Source: Phascolarctos cinereus (taxonomy: Eukaryota > Chordata > Mammalia > Diprotodontia > Phascolarctidae). Taken from it: a stretch of DNA of 64,000 nt. Where the stretch lies: positions 248,001-312,000 of the forward strand of contig NW_018344106.1 of assembly GCF_002099425.1 (NCBI RefSeq), read 5' to 3'. The notes under the pieces were generated by a model that was not told where the DNA came from, did no database searches, and saw nothing but the letters and a program-made list of their open reading frames with translations. Numbering within the stretch: position 1 is the first letter of the stretch; every line of letters starts with the position of its first letter. Positions 1-9,699 of the stretch are shown here, piece by piece. Made by a program: the position numbers and the translations under genes.

Positions 1-737
1 CTCTCCAGGTCTGGGACATAGCTCCTCACACCCAATGCTCCGCCACCCACCTGCAAGTCCCACAAGCCTAAGGACAGTCTTCACAGACCCTTCCCTGATT
101 TCCGCTGCTGCCTGTGCACTTCTGTCCCAAACTGCTTTGCCTTCATTTTAATTTTTTTACTTTATATTGAGGAGGGTTACATTTACAAACAGACTCTCTT
201 TAGAGTGCACACTCCTTGTGAGCAGAGATCACTTCGGTCCCCAGAACACAGTGGCAGCTTATGACATCCCTGAGAGATGATTTAGAGTCCACCACAATCA
301 GGCGTCGTTCCCCCCTCCCCCACTGGATGGTTCCTGGTTTTCCTTCCTCCCGTTTCTCATCTCCCAATGTCAGGGTCTGGGCCCCTCCCTGTCAGGACCG
401 GTCAGGAAACCTCAGGGGCTTTCCCCAGGGCCCATCCCCGCTTCTCACCACCATCAATGACATTCACTTCAGTCTCTGTGGAGCTCAGGGAAATCCCAGT
501 AAGAAGCCTCCCTCTCGAAAATAAGAAGTCCAATGACTTCTCCTAGCCAGGGTGTCTTGGAGGGAGGCCTTGGCTCCTGTACCAAACCAACAGAGCTTGG
601 GACATCAGGATGTCACATCCCCACATACTCTGTCACGAACAGCCCCCTTCTCTGGTCATCTGATGTTGTCTAAATGGGGATGATTCATGTGACACTGTCC
701 ATGAAACCCCCACAATTCAGAATGAGAGAATACTCAC

Positions 738-3700
738 AAAATAGTAGGTGTTTTCAGAATTCTCGCTCCCCCTGGCTGATTGGGAAATACATCTTCCAAG
801 AAAAAATATATATGTCCAACTGCAATTCCTAGAAACAACCATAAGACAAAGAATGGGAGTGAAGAGAAAAGATGGGGCCTGGGCTGCCCCCATGGGCAGG
901 CCACTAGCAGACCACAAAGGAAAGCTCTGCACTGCGGCCCTGTGGTAGGCAGGCGCGGTGGACTAAACGCCTCTAGAAGAGGACAGGAAGAGGAGAGAGC
1001 AACAGGGATCCCTTACCCAGGAGGTCCACAATGATGGAGTTGCCCAGTAACAAGGAAAACCCCATGAGGACCCAGGGCAGAAAGGGGGCCTGGAAGTTGA
1101 GAAGGCCAAAGAAGTTCATGCGGACGTACGGATTCCTTCGGCTCCACACATAGACAAGCATGATAGTGAAGGCCTGCCCCAAGAAAACTAAGCTCACGAA
1201 CAGACCAAAAAGCTGGCGGCAGGGGTCAAGGAAAACCAGCAAAGACGTCGCCCATGGTCTAGAGGGAAAGGAGGTGGGCAGGGAGAATCCGGGGCACAGC
1301 CACCACTCTGGGGAGCCCTGGGGTCATCCTGGGGCGCAATGAGGGTCTGGTTGAGTCCTCCCTCCCCTTGCACTCCCGTTTTCAAGGCCACAGCGCCAGA
1401 TTCCAGTCCCCAATGGGAGGGAGGGCATCTCGAGGGGACCTTCTCTCCCCTGTGATGCACAGATCCCCAAGTGCACTTCTTTCCACACTGGTCTGGTACT
1501 TTCGCCCCACTGGCTGGTCCTCTGGGCAGACCCACGGGCGCTTTATAATCACTCAGAGCTAAAGGAGCCTAGATTAATAACTTGAATCATTAACATGAGT
1601 AACCATGAGGGGGATTCATAGCAACGGGCCAGAGGAGAGGCCCACTTACGCCACCTAAGCAGGGGGTCCCAGAAATCGCAGGGAGGCCTAACGGGGTGAG
1701 AAGCCTGCAGCGGCCGGCACTGGCTGCAGAGAGGAGGGTCTTTACAACTTCTCAGGGGCCATCCAGCTGCTGAAGGATACAGTCATTAAGAGTCCCCCAA
1801 AAAGGAACATGAATACAAAGTCTGCTGTCCGGCCTCGGAAAGAGCCTTCTTCAAGCATTCGGCAGTAGCGGTATCTGAAGGTGGAGTCAGGAAAAAGAAA
1901 ATGGCCCAACAGCACACACAGCCACGAGGCACACATCCCATCACTCAGGCACACAGCTCCTTTCCTAGGTCCTTGGATGTGCCCGGGAGCACAGGACCCA
2001 AGCAGGGAGGGTGGCTCCGTTCTGTCCTGGTCTTGATCCCCGGCCCCTGGCACAGGCTGGCCTAGGGATTCCTGGCGTCTTGCCTTGCCTAGGCCGGGCA
2101 GCCACTGTCCTGTCCTATCTAACCCCAAGGTCACCTCCTCTGGTAGGAAAAGCCTAAGGAGCTTTTCCAGCCCCTCACCCACTCCCGGAACACAGCTGTG
2201 ACCCGAGCCCACTGAAGAAAACCAAGCCCTCAGGCCTTCCTGCTGCTTCTCCAGGCCTGCCTTGTTTTCACTCCTCGTTGTCTGCTCCGGCCTGGCTTTC
2301 TCTATGCCTCCTGCTGACCTTCCAGCCCAAGGGGTAGATAGGCCAATGTCTCCTCCCTGCTTGGTTCCTCCTGAGGTACGGTTCTGGAGCTTCCCTGGGC
2401 TGGGGGAGCAGAGGCTGCCCTCCCCGAGACCTAGCTCTATGATCCCCCCAACCCCTCTCCATCACCTCCTCCAAGACAGGGTGTGGGATGGGGGGGCGTC
2501 TCTTCATGTCCATCCTTGCTGCTGACAATCAGACACAGAGCAGAATTGGCCCTTCTTCTGAAGGATTTGCCATCAAGTCAAGAACGAGACACTCTGCTTT
2601 GAGCTGAGTTCCAGCCTACAGCTCTTCATGACAGTCACTAATTCTTCTCAAAAGACAAGGTCATTTTGTGTCTCCAGCCCCCAGTCTCTCTTTACCCATC
2701 CTGCTTGTTTGGCTAAAAGCACTTTACACACATCATAGTCACCCTGTGACGTAATGGGGGGGCAAGAGAACAAGCATCTATTGAGCACCCACTGTATCCC
2801 AGGCACTGGACCAAATGCTTCTTACAAATACTACCTCACTTGACCCTCACAGCACCCTGGAGAAAGACACAGCTATTCTCTCCATTTTACAGATGAGAAA
2901 TCCAAGGCTGAGAGGGTGACTTGCCCACAGTCACAGAGACAGTGAGCATTTTTCAGATCTGAACTCAGGCCTCCAGTATCTTAACCCATGCCTCAATAGG
3001 CCGCCTACAACATCTCTCAGATAAGGCCCCACCCTGCAGGCCCTCATCACCTCGCACGCTGATCACTGATGGGGGTCTGCCCCTAGTTGCCTCCCCCAGC
3101 CCATCCCCCATTCCTATCACCCCTACTCCACAAACTCCACTGGCTCCCTACTGCCTCTAGGCGCAAATTCAAAACGTTGTTTGGCATTCAAAGCTCTTCC
3201 TACCTGGCTCCTTCTCCCTTTCCAGGCTTCTGACACCTTATTCCACCCCCTGCCCCCCAGCCTCCAGGTCCAGCCCACAACCAAGAGTCTCCATCTCTCA
3301 GCCCTGGGCCTTCTCTGTGGAGGTCCCCCCCCCCACTACTGTCCTTCCTGGCTTCCTTTGTCTTTTACAGGAATTCTTCCCCAAGCCCTGAATTCCAGAG
3401 CCTTCCCTCTGATAATTATTTTCTCTTTATCCTTCTATGGCTTGTTTGTACATATTTGTTTGAGCTTCTTTTTGTATCCCCAGTGCTTAGCACAGTGCCT
3501 GGCACACAGTAGATGCTTAATCAATGTTTACTGACACAGTGCCATAAGCAAAAGTTAAAACAGCAAAATAACGGCCAAAATGTGGGATTTCTGACAGTCC
3601 TTGGCAGTCATGTATTTGACAAAGGATACAAGAAAATCATATTAAACAAAAAATTGAATCCAACTGGTCCAAAGAACAAGAAATTGGTGATTAATCTCCA

Positions 3701-5167
3701 TATCTGTAAAATGAAAAAAAGCTGAATTAACTCAGATACAACTATCAGAAGTGTTTCAGTAACGAGCCAGAGGGGAAACTCTACAGTTGGGACTTTTCAA
3801 CTGTATTTCAGATCATGTCTACTTGCCTTTTCTAAGGGTAACTGTGTGTGTGTGTTTGTTTGTTTTTAGTGAGGCAATTGGGGTTAAGTGACTTGCCCAG
3901 AGTCACACAGCTAAGAAGTATTATGTGTCTGAGGCCGAATTTGAATTCAGGTCCTCCTGCTTCAGGGCTGGTCGCCACCTAGCTGCCCCTTGAGTGTAAC
4001 TGTGAAAAAGCAGGGAAACATTTTCACAATTTACCTGATCCTTCGAACCATAAAGGGAAAAATGATCGCCACAAGTAGAAATTAAACACTCAGCCTGCCC
4101 CCTACAGACCACACTTGCTCGGCAGGTGGGCAGCAGGGAGGGAGGAAAACTCATCAACATGCCACAGACTCTTGGTTTCGAGAAAGTCACACAAACTTGG
4201 TTCAGCTGTTCATTTGGAGACTTTGCAGCTGCTAAGATCTCACATCCAGGGCCTCTGAGGGAGCCTACCTGTTCTGTGATCTGCAGCATTTTATACAGAG
4301 AGCATTTTTTTTCATTGAGGACATTTCAACAATACTGGCAACCTAAAAACTTGTAGTTTGATAACTGCATTTTAACATTCTTTCGGTGGTGCCCCATGTA
4401 TTTTACTTTGCACCTGCAGAAACATGCTTTTGAGGAGGGTAAAAAGTTAAGAGCCCAGATCTAGACGCTAACCTGGAGGATCCCTTTGTACCTAGTCGGC
4501 CCGACCTATGCATCAGATGGGGATCTCTGACCCCTCCGGATGGACCGCAATGTGATACAATGTAACACAACACAACACGGAAAGTAACAAAGTATACCTT
4601 TGGCCCTCCGAGGGCTGACCCAGACTGAATCCAAAAGGCTTTTTTCCCTTTAACACCCACCCAGAGGAAAGGGCAGCTCCACATACAGGGCTAGGACGCG
4701 GGCCCGGGGAGGACGCATTCAGAGGCAGGGGCTGCCTGGGACGGGAGAGGAAGGAGATCCGGGGCAGCGGGCGCTTAATAAGTGTAGGAGCCCACAGCAG
4801 GCGCCTAACAAGTGCAGGTCAGCCAGAACGAAACCATGGCAACCGTGCTCCCTCCCTCGCTCACCTGGAAGTGCCGGAAGATGAGCTCTGGGTTGAAGTA
4901 GAGCTGGAAGGGCGTGATCAGCTCCAATTGCTAGAGGGGAAGAAGAGACAGCCGGTCAGGCACGCTCCCCCCAACCCTCTGCCGCCTCCGGAGTCAGGCC
5001 CCGCAGCGGCCCCCGCCCGGCCTCCCCTTCCAGGCCCCGGCCCCGCCCCGCCCTCCGCCAGGCCTCCCCCTCACCACGGCGGCCGTGGTGAGCACGCAAG
5101 CCGTGGTGTATGCGCGGCTCACGGGCGGGATCTGCAGGTACTCCAGCCTCAGGCTCTGGTACGCCAT
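738..5167 (-). CDS. DERL2: Derlin-2, ER-associated degradation channel subunit (coding exons 1-6 of 7, 3' end off window)
   Basis: Derlin-2 is a multi-pass ER membrane protein of the rhomboid-pseudoprotease family. It helps move misfolded proteins from the ER to the cytosol with p97/VCP and the HRD1 and SEL1L machinery (family knowledge). Exons, all on the minus strand: 5075-5167 (starts [20 protein letters not shown]), 4865-4930, 3630-3703, 1781-1874, 1017-1212 and 738-828. Their lengths of 93, 66, 74, 94, 196 and 91 nt join in one open frame of 204 codons plus 2 nt. The derlin WR motif follows residue 53 (IWRLITNF), and the GxxxG-type helix ([20 protein letters not shown]) is in exons 5-6. 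The last roughly 35 residues, with the usual SHP-box tail, should lie left of position 1. Introns 1, 2, 5 and 6 begin GTGAGG, GTGA, GTAAGG and GTGAGT (U2 type); introns 3 and 4 begin GTATCCTT (U12 type). Identification is from remembered human Derlin-2, which is near-identical. DERL1 and DERL3 are excluded by the N-terminus. Confidence 0.97.
1213..1780 (-). other. DERL2: DERL2 intron 4, U12-type (minor spliceosome) GT-AG intron
   Basis: Exon 4 ends ATG ACT and the intron begins GTATCCTTC. The branch word TTCCTTGAC is a perfect match to the U12 consensus TTCCTTRAC, with its A 13 nt upstream of the CAG acceptor. Exon 5 starts CTT TTT GGT CTG (LFGL), phase 0. The intron is 568 nt long. Donor, branch site and branch-to-acceptor spacing all agree with the minor class. 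Confidence 0.93.
2765..3008 (-). mobile_element. MIR-family SINE remnant
   Basis: Contains, in reverse orientation, the MIR core words CCATTTTACAGATGAG and GTGACTTGCCCACAGTCACA, plus a GAGCACCCACTGT end. It lies inside DERL2 intron 3. Confidence 0.8.
3110..3540 (+). mobile_element. L2 LINE 3' end
   Basis: Shows the L2 3' pattern: CTGGCTCCCTACTGCCTCTAG, CATTCAAAGCTCTTCCTACC, and the terminal CAGTGCCTGGCACACAGTAG followed by AATGTTTACTGAC. It lies in DERL2 intron 3. An open frame of 117 codons inside it is incidental. Confidence 0.8.
3847..3995 (-). mobile_element. MAR1-type SINE in DERL2 intron 2
   Basis: A reverse copy: T-rich tail, then GGCAATTGGGGTTAAGTGAC, CAGGTCCTCCTGCTTCAGGG and CACCTAGCTGCCCC. 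Short flanking repeat GTAACTGTG (3838-3846 and 3996-4004). Confidence 0.85.
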
Positions 5168-5700
5168 CTTCCCCGCCCCGCCCCGCCCCGCGCGCCCGCG
5201 GCGCTGCCGCCGCCGCCGCCGCCGCTGCTGCTTCCGCTTCCGCCGCCGGGGGGAGGGACACGGTGAGCCTCTTTCCGGGCTGCGGGCCCACGAACGCCGC
5301 CAATGGGAAGTCTCCGACGAGCAGCACGTCCCTCCCAACCCCAGAATGCCACCCCCCGAGCGCCTGCGGTCCAGGCCGAGTGCCTCAAGGATGGGCCAAT
5401 CAATGCCCGTCCCTGCTCGCCGTCCCGCCTCGACCCCCGGGAGTCACCAATCAGCATGGCCCAACTGGAACACAACCTCAGCCAACCAGCAGATCGTTCT
5501 CCTCCCGCCTGGCTCTCATTAGCGAAACCAAACATCCGTCAGGAATGGCTCTCGTTCATTGGACGCCAATCTCGAGGGGGCGGATACAGGGGCGGGGCAG
5601 AACGCGCAGGGGTAATAGTTGCCTGAAGTTTGAAGGTGGCTGCGGGCGCGAACTCGCGGGCTCCCCGTTCAGAGCGGATCCGGATGTGGACGGCAGCTGA
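5168..5700. promoter_or_regulatory. DERL2-MIS12 bidirectional CpG-island promoter
   Basis: This GC- and CpG-rich segment lies between the divergent DERL2 start codon (5167) and the 5' part of MIS12. CCAAT boxes lie at 5300-5304, 5396-5400, 5447-5451 and 5566-5570 on the plus strand, and an inverted one (ATTGG) at 5558-5562. The box at 5447 reads ACCAATCAG, an ideal NF-Y word. GC boxes lie at 5589-5598 and as a CCCCG tandem run at 5171-5190. No TATA box is evident. The CpG-rich zone extends from about 4950 to 5850. The arrangement is inferred from gene orientation and motif density; transcription starts cannot be placed by eye. Confidence 0.8.
5203..5248. repeat. CCG triplet tract in DERL2 5' leader
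   Basis: A run of about seven CCG/CGG triplets followed by GCTGCTG sits about 40 nt upstream of the DERL2 start codon, probably in the 5' untranslated region. It explains the alanine-, glycine- or arginine-rich open frames on both strands here. Confidence 0.8.
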
Positions 5701-6094
5701 GTCGGCGTGGCTGCGCTCGAGCTGTCATAGTATGTTCGGAGGGTGCAGGCGCCGTCCCGGGGCAGCAGAGGGACCGGGGTAGCGGGGGCTGGGGGGCCCG
5801 GGTAGGGGCTGGGGCGCCCGGGCTGCGTTCCCAGGATGCACCAGGCGGCGCGCACAGCCCCCTGGGACTTGGAGTCAGCTGCTATGCCTCCCCTGAGGCA
5901 GTCACTTCTCTTTCCCCTCCACCTCCCAGTGACAGCTGAGGAAACTGAGGCCAGATCCAGCGTTGCTGCCGTGGAAGGGGGCTGGACTGGCTCGGAACGG
6001 AGGGGAGGGGGAGGCAGTAGGGGGTGGGCGGGCTTGGTTTTTAGAAGGACCCCCTTCTCCCACTCCAGACGGGCGGCCGGGGGGGGGCTCTGGT

Positions 6095-6530
6095 CACTGT
6101 GGGTGGGCGATGGGGGGGTCTGTTGGAGCCCCCATTACCTTGGGCGGGGAGGGGGTCTTTTGGACCCCTGGGCTTAGTGTGCATGGGTGGGCGATAGGAG
6201 GAGTTTGAGGGCATCTGTTGGAGCCTACACTTCACCTTGGGCTGGGAGGTTTTGATATCCGAACTCACTGTGTAGGGGTGGGTGATGGGGGGGGGAAGGT
6301 TGAGGGGCTGGGGGGGTCCTGTTGGAGCCCCCATCACCTTGGGCGGGGGGGTAGGGGGACTGGGGGGAACTTTTGGAGCCCCAGGCTCACTATGGTTTGG
6401 GGGGAAGGTTGAGGGCTTCTATTGAAGCCACCCATCACCTTGGGGAGGGGGGGCTGGGGGGGTCTTTTGGAGCCTCCGGCTCACTGTAGGTGGGTGGGTG
6501 ATGGGGGAGTGGTTGAGGAGCCTTGGGGGC
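6095..6530 (+). repeat. G-rich minisatellite in MIS12 5' intron
   Basis: About four to five diverged copies of a roughly 90-110 bp unit, each with a GTGGGTGATGGGGG-like head, a TTGGAGCCCCCATCACCTTGGG-like middle and long G runs. Heads recur near 6102, 6188, 6279 and 6491. Runs of three to nine G give strong G-quadruplex potential on the plus strand. It lies between the promoter and the MIS12 coding exon. Confidence 0.8.
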
Positions 6531-6592
6531 TTGAGAGGCCCCAAAGAATGATACAGTCATGATGCGGTGTGTCATGTAAAAACAGAATGGCC

Positions 6593-6755
6593 TGGGGGAA
6601 ACTAGGTGGTGCAGTGGATAGAGCTCCAGCCTAGGAGTCAGGAGGACCTGAGTCCAAATCTGGCCTCAGACACTTCACATTTACTAGCTATGTGATCCTG
6701 GGCAAGTCACTTAACCCAGATTGCATCACCAAAGAAATAAATTAAAGAAAAAAAC
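6593..6755 (+). mobile_element. MAR1-type tRNA-like marsupial SINE
   Basis: Reads from a CTAGGTGGTGCAGTGGATAG head, through GAGTCAGGAGGACCTGAGT and GGGCAAGTCACTTAACCC, to an A-rich tail. It is flanked by the direct repeat CAGAATGGCC (6583-6592 and 6756-6765), so it is a retroposed copy. It sits in the 5' intron of MIS12. Confidence 0.9.
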
Positions 6756-7484
6756 CAGAATGGCCACAGCTGAGCGGCCCCTTCCCCTTCCTTTCTCTCC
6801 TCTCTTCCGTGGCTGTTCATTCCCAGGCCAGTCTCAGGACTTTTTCTGCACAGATAGATCGGGGATGCTGCTGAGCCAGACTTTGACAGGGTCTTTGGCA
6901 AAGTCTCCTGAAACCCTCCCAGCTAAGGCGGATCATGAGGGGAATCAGCAGCAGCATCCAGTAGGTCTGAGGGCCGGGTGAATGGCTGACCCTTCCCTTG
7001 GGGCGGGGGGGTCAGCAGACCTGCGCTTGTCGGGGCCTCGCTTGCTCAGGCAGTGATGCCCAGGGTTTCTTTCGAGTCAATTCCATGGACCCCTGGAGTG
7101 CCACTGAAGGGCACCTGACCTTTGTTCTCAGACCCGCTGGGGCATTTTGGCTGAGGGCATCGGGGGCCAAGGAGCCCTGACTCCACAGCCGATGGAGATG
7201 GGTGATGTAAGGGACGGGAAGCTGAGGCAAGGCTGGTGGAGAACGTGCAACATAAAGAGCTCTGGTCCTGGACAAAGGTGCTTTGAGACTCTTCAGACCC
7301 TGCCCGGGGTGCCCCTGTCCCACCCGGACACCACATGCACCAGTAAGGGTTCGTGGTGGCCACCCGGCCTGAGGTGCCTCCAGGTACCACATATGCAGTC
7401 TCAGAATTAGGCTTTGGCTCCAGTCTGCTCTCCTCTGTGTGATGCCGTTTTGTGCCCATGTCTCTTTGTTTGTCTTTTCCCTAG

Positions 7485-7547
7485 GTCAGTAGATCCGTTG
7501 GTCGATGGTCAGCACCTCCTGGGGGGAAGGCCTCTGCTCTAGCCGAG
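7485..7547 (+). other. MIS12: MIS12 5' UTR in coding exon, with overlapping uORF
   Basis: A pyrimidine tract ending CCCTAG at 7484 is a good splice acceptor, so the coding exon probably starts at 7485. An upstream ATG at 7505 opens a 22-codon frame that ends at TGA 7571-7573, overlapping the MIS12 start in a different frame. Its context has T at -3 and G at +4 (weak to moderate); the MIS12 ATG at 7548 has G at -3. The noncoding first exon nearer the promoter could not be placed. Confidence 0.6.
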
Positions 7548-8159
7548 ATGTCCATCAACCCGCTGCTGTATGAGACCCAGTTTTTTGGGTTCACGCCCCA
7601 GACGTGCATGCTCAGGATCTACATCGCCTTCCAGGACTACTTGTTCGAGGTGATGGTGGCCGTGGAAAAGGTCATCTTGAAGAAGGCCAGCAGCCTTCCT
7701 GGCAGCACCCTGAGCGCCGTTCAGATCCGCGGCAGTACCGAGACCTTCCTCCGCTTCATGAGGGAGCGCTTTAACCGCCTCTTTGTCAAGATGGAGCAGG
7801 TGCTGCTACAGCTGGTGCTGAACATCCCCCCGAATATCCTCCTCCCCGAAGACAGGAGTCATGAGAAATACCCTCAGGGCCGAGAGGACTTCCACCTTCT
7901 CCAGCAGGAAGTAGAGCAGCTGCGGCTTCGGTACAAAGCGGAACTCGGGGCCAAGCACGCTCTTCTGGCGGAGCTCGAGGTCCAGAAAGTGACACAGGCC
8001 CGGCTGAAAAAGACTCTGCACTGGTTTGATGGGCTCGGAGATGCTCACGGGCCCCTCGGCCTCGGGGAGATGATGGCCTTCCTGATCCAGCACTCGGGCC
8101 GTCTGCGCAGCATCACACAGGATGTGACGCAGAAAAGCAAGAAGCTGACGACACAGTAG
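7548..8159 (+). CDS. MIS12: MIS12 kinetochore complex component
   Basis: A single uninterrupted exon encodes 203 residues, close to the 205 remembered for human MIS12. MIS12 pairs with PMF1 and joins DSN1 and NSL1 in the Mis12 complex, which links CENP-C at the inner kinetochore to the NDC80 complex and KNL1 (family knowledge). The N-terminal head is strongly conserved: YETQFFGFTPQTCMLRIYIA and FQDYLFEVM at residues 8-36. The middle carries KMEQVLLQLVLNIPPNILLP, and the C-terminal half is a charged coiled coil (EQLRLRYKAELGAKHALLAE and onward). The C-terminus is more diverged, as expected for this fast-evolving protein. The start is chosen because it matches the family N-terminus and follows a splice acceptor by 63 nt. 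It is divergent from DERL2, as in human. Confidence 0.97.
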   Translation: MSINPLLYETQFFGFTPQTCMLRIYIAFQDYLFEVMVAVEKVILKKASSLPGSTLSAVQIRGSTETFLRFMRERFNRLFVKMEQVLLQLVLNIPPNILLPEDRSHEKYPQGREDFHLLQQEVEQLRLRYKAELGAKHALLAELEVQKVTQARLKKTLHWFDGLGDAHGPLGLGEMMAFLIQHSGRLRSITQDVTQKSKKLTTQ

Positions 8160-9350
8160 CAGCTTGAGAAGGAACGGATCGGGCAGGGAAGGGGGGAGGG
8201 GGACATGGGGGCTTTGGCTCTGCCTGCGAGAAGTGGTTCCTCCAGAAGACCAGGGCACCAGGCCCGTGTTGGACACGCCCACCCCCCAGTGATATCACAG
8301 TGGGGATGTGTCCCCCTTTCAGGCAGAGTATCATTCTACAAGTCAGGACCACTGAGCACATGGGAAGGAGAGCCTTCTTTTATACAGGTACAGACATTTG
8401 CAAAAACTGCATCTGGTTGTTTTTGTTTTTTTGCTATGAAACCTGCCTGAAATGGATCTTTACCAGTGGAAGAGGCCAGACTATTGGAAGGGTTCCCAGG
8501 CGGCTGGTCAGCAAGAAGCAAACAAGTCAGCGCTGTGTGCGTGCATGGGAGCTTCTGAAAGTGCTGGTTCTCACTGGCCTCTAGGGCAAACTCACACTTT
8601 GATCTTTGGGGCCAGAGAAGGGAAAGAAGGTCCAGTCTGAGGACAGCCCTGCTTTGTATCAGATACCTAGACTGGTCAGTAATCACTCCTTCTGAACCAG
8701 AACTGTGCTGAGGCCCAGGTCAGCTACCCTGGATTTGCGGGTCAGTTTAGTTTTAAAAAAAAAAATTGACCAAAGTCCCATTTACTCAAAGGGAGGGCTC
8801 TTTGGTCTGACCTAAAGCACTAGATTGGACTGGATTGTTGACCTTGTCTGGCGGTAGACATCTTGGGTTTGTGTGAATAACCAGTGTCTCTGCCTTAAGA
8901 AGACACTTCTGTCTGTGCTTACCCACTGGCTTTTTTTTTCTTTCCCATTTAGCATTATGCTTTTTAAGTAAATAAGTACTTCGCTTAGACCATACCACAA
9001 AACAAGTCAAGAGATAGCAATCCTGCTAGTTAGGCTGAAGAAGACTACAGAAGCAAAGGGCAGAGAAACAAACAAATGAGATGCACGATTTGTAAGTGAG
9101 GGCTGAGCAATGGGAAGGAGGGTGGAAGGTCTCATGACACATTGTCCTGATTTTTGTTCATTTCTAAATAGTTTGTTGTTCAAGGGGTTGCGGTGAATGG
9201 GACTTGTAAGATGCGTGACATTTTCTGTAACGTTGAAGTGGAAATATTACCATTGAGCTAGGGATGCTTATAATAAGCAATCCTAACAAAGCATGCCAAA
9301 TGGAGTGAAATCATCAAACCTTTGGGAAATAAATACTAAAACCCCCCCTT
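8160..9350 (+). other. MIS12: Probable MIS12 3' UTR
   Basis: This stretch holds no recognised repeat and no gene. The first clear polyadenylation hexamer, AATAAA at 9328-9333, is followed by a GT/T-rich stretch, so the transcript may end near 9350. The UTR extent is inferred from that hexamer alone. Confidence 0.45.
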
Positions 9351-9650
9351 TTAAAATGTGCGCTGATAAAAGAAGTGCTGTGGAGCCCCCGCCTGTTTGT
9401 GAGGCAGAAGGTCTCATCTGCCTGCAAGTCCTATGAGCTGTTTATAACCCTATAAGGTATTTGCTGGAAAGGGAAGAGAAGGGAAGGGAAAGGCAAGATT
9501 TCGTGCATCTGAGAACCAAACTGGCTTCATAACTGGCTCTAGGTGAGGCACTGGGGGAAACATTGATTGAGGTTACCACAGAACAGCCCCCTTGGAGTGT
9601 TTCAAGCTGGCTGTGTTCCATGACATACACTTAGGGCCTTGAAGCATGAA

Positions 9651-9651
<1 letters not shown>

Positions 9652-9696
<45 letters not shown>
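9652..9696. repeat. (AC)n microsatellite
   Basis: An uninterrupted AC dinucleotide run of about 45 bp. Confidence 0.97.
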
Positions 9697-9698
<2 letters not shown>

Positions 9699-9699
9699 A

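Larger units (their letters stand above)
1875..3629 (-). other. DERL2: DERL2 intron 3, U12-type (minor spliceosome) GT-AG intron
   Basis: The exon 3 reading frame runs to ATG ATT TTC TT, and the intron then starts GTATCCTTTG, which matches the U12 donor consensus (RTATCCTTT). Exon 4 resumes with A TAC CGC after a CAG acceptor, so the joined codons give MIFLYRYCRM. No ordinary U2 donor preserves this frame. The branch-like word TTTTCCTGAC ends 12 nt before the acceptor, a spacing typical of U12 introns, although it fits the TTCCTTRAC consensus imperfectly (about 7 of 9). The intron is 1755 nt long, phase 2, and carries L2 and MIR remnants. Confidence 0.88.

Noticed and set aside
1-737. Search for the last DERL2 coding exon
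   Set aside because: No sequence encoding the expected Derlin-2 tail was found. The exon must lie left of the window, and this stretch is intron 6.
4994-5338. In-frame upstream ATG giving DERL2 a 57-residue arginine-rich N-terminal extension
   Set aside because: Derlins begin MAYQSL at the ER membrane. The extension lies in CpG-island and triplet-repeat sequence and has no family counterpart.
4871-5855. Proline-, alanine- and arginine-rich frames around the promoter
   Set aside because: GC-rich CpG-island shadows on both strands of DERL2 exon 1 and its leader.
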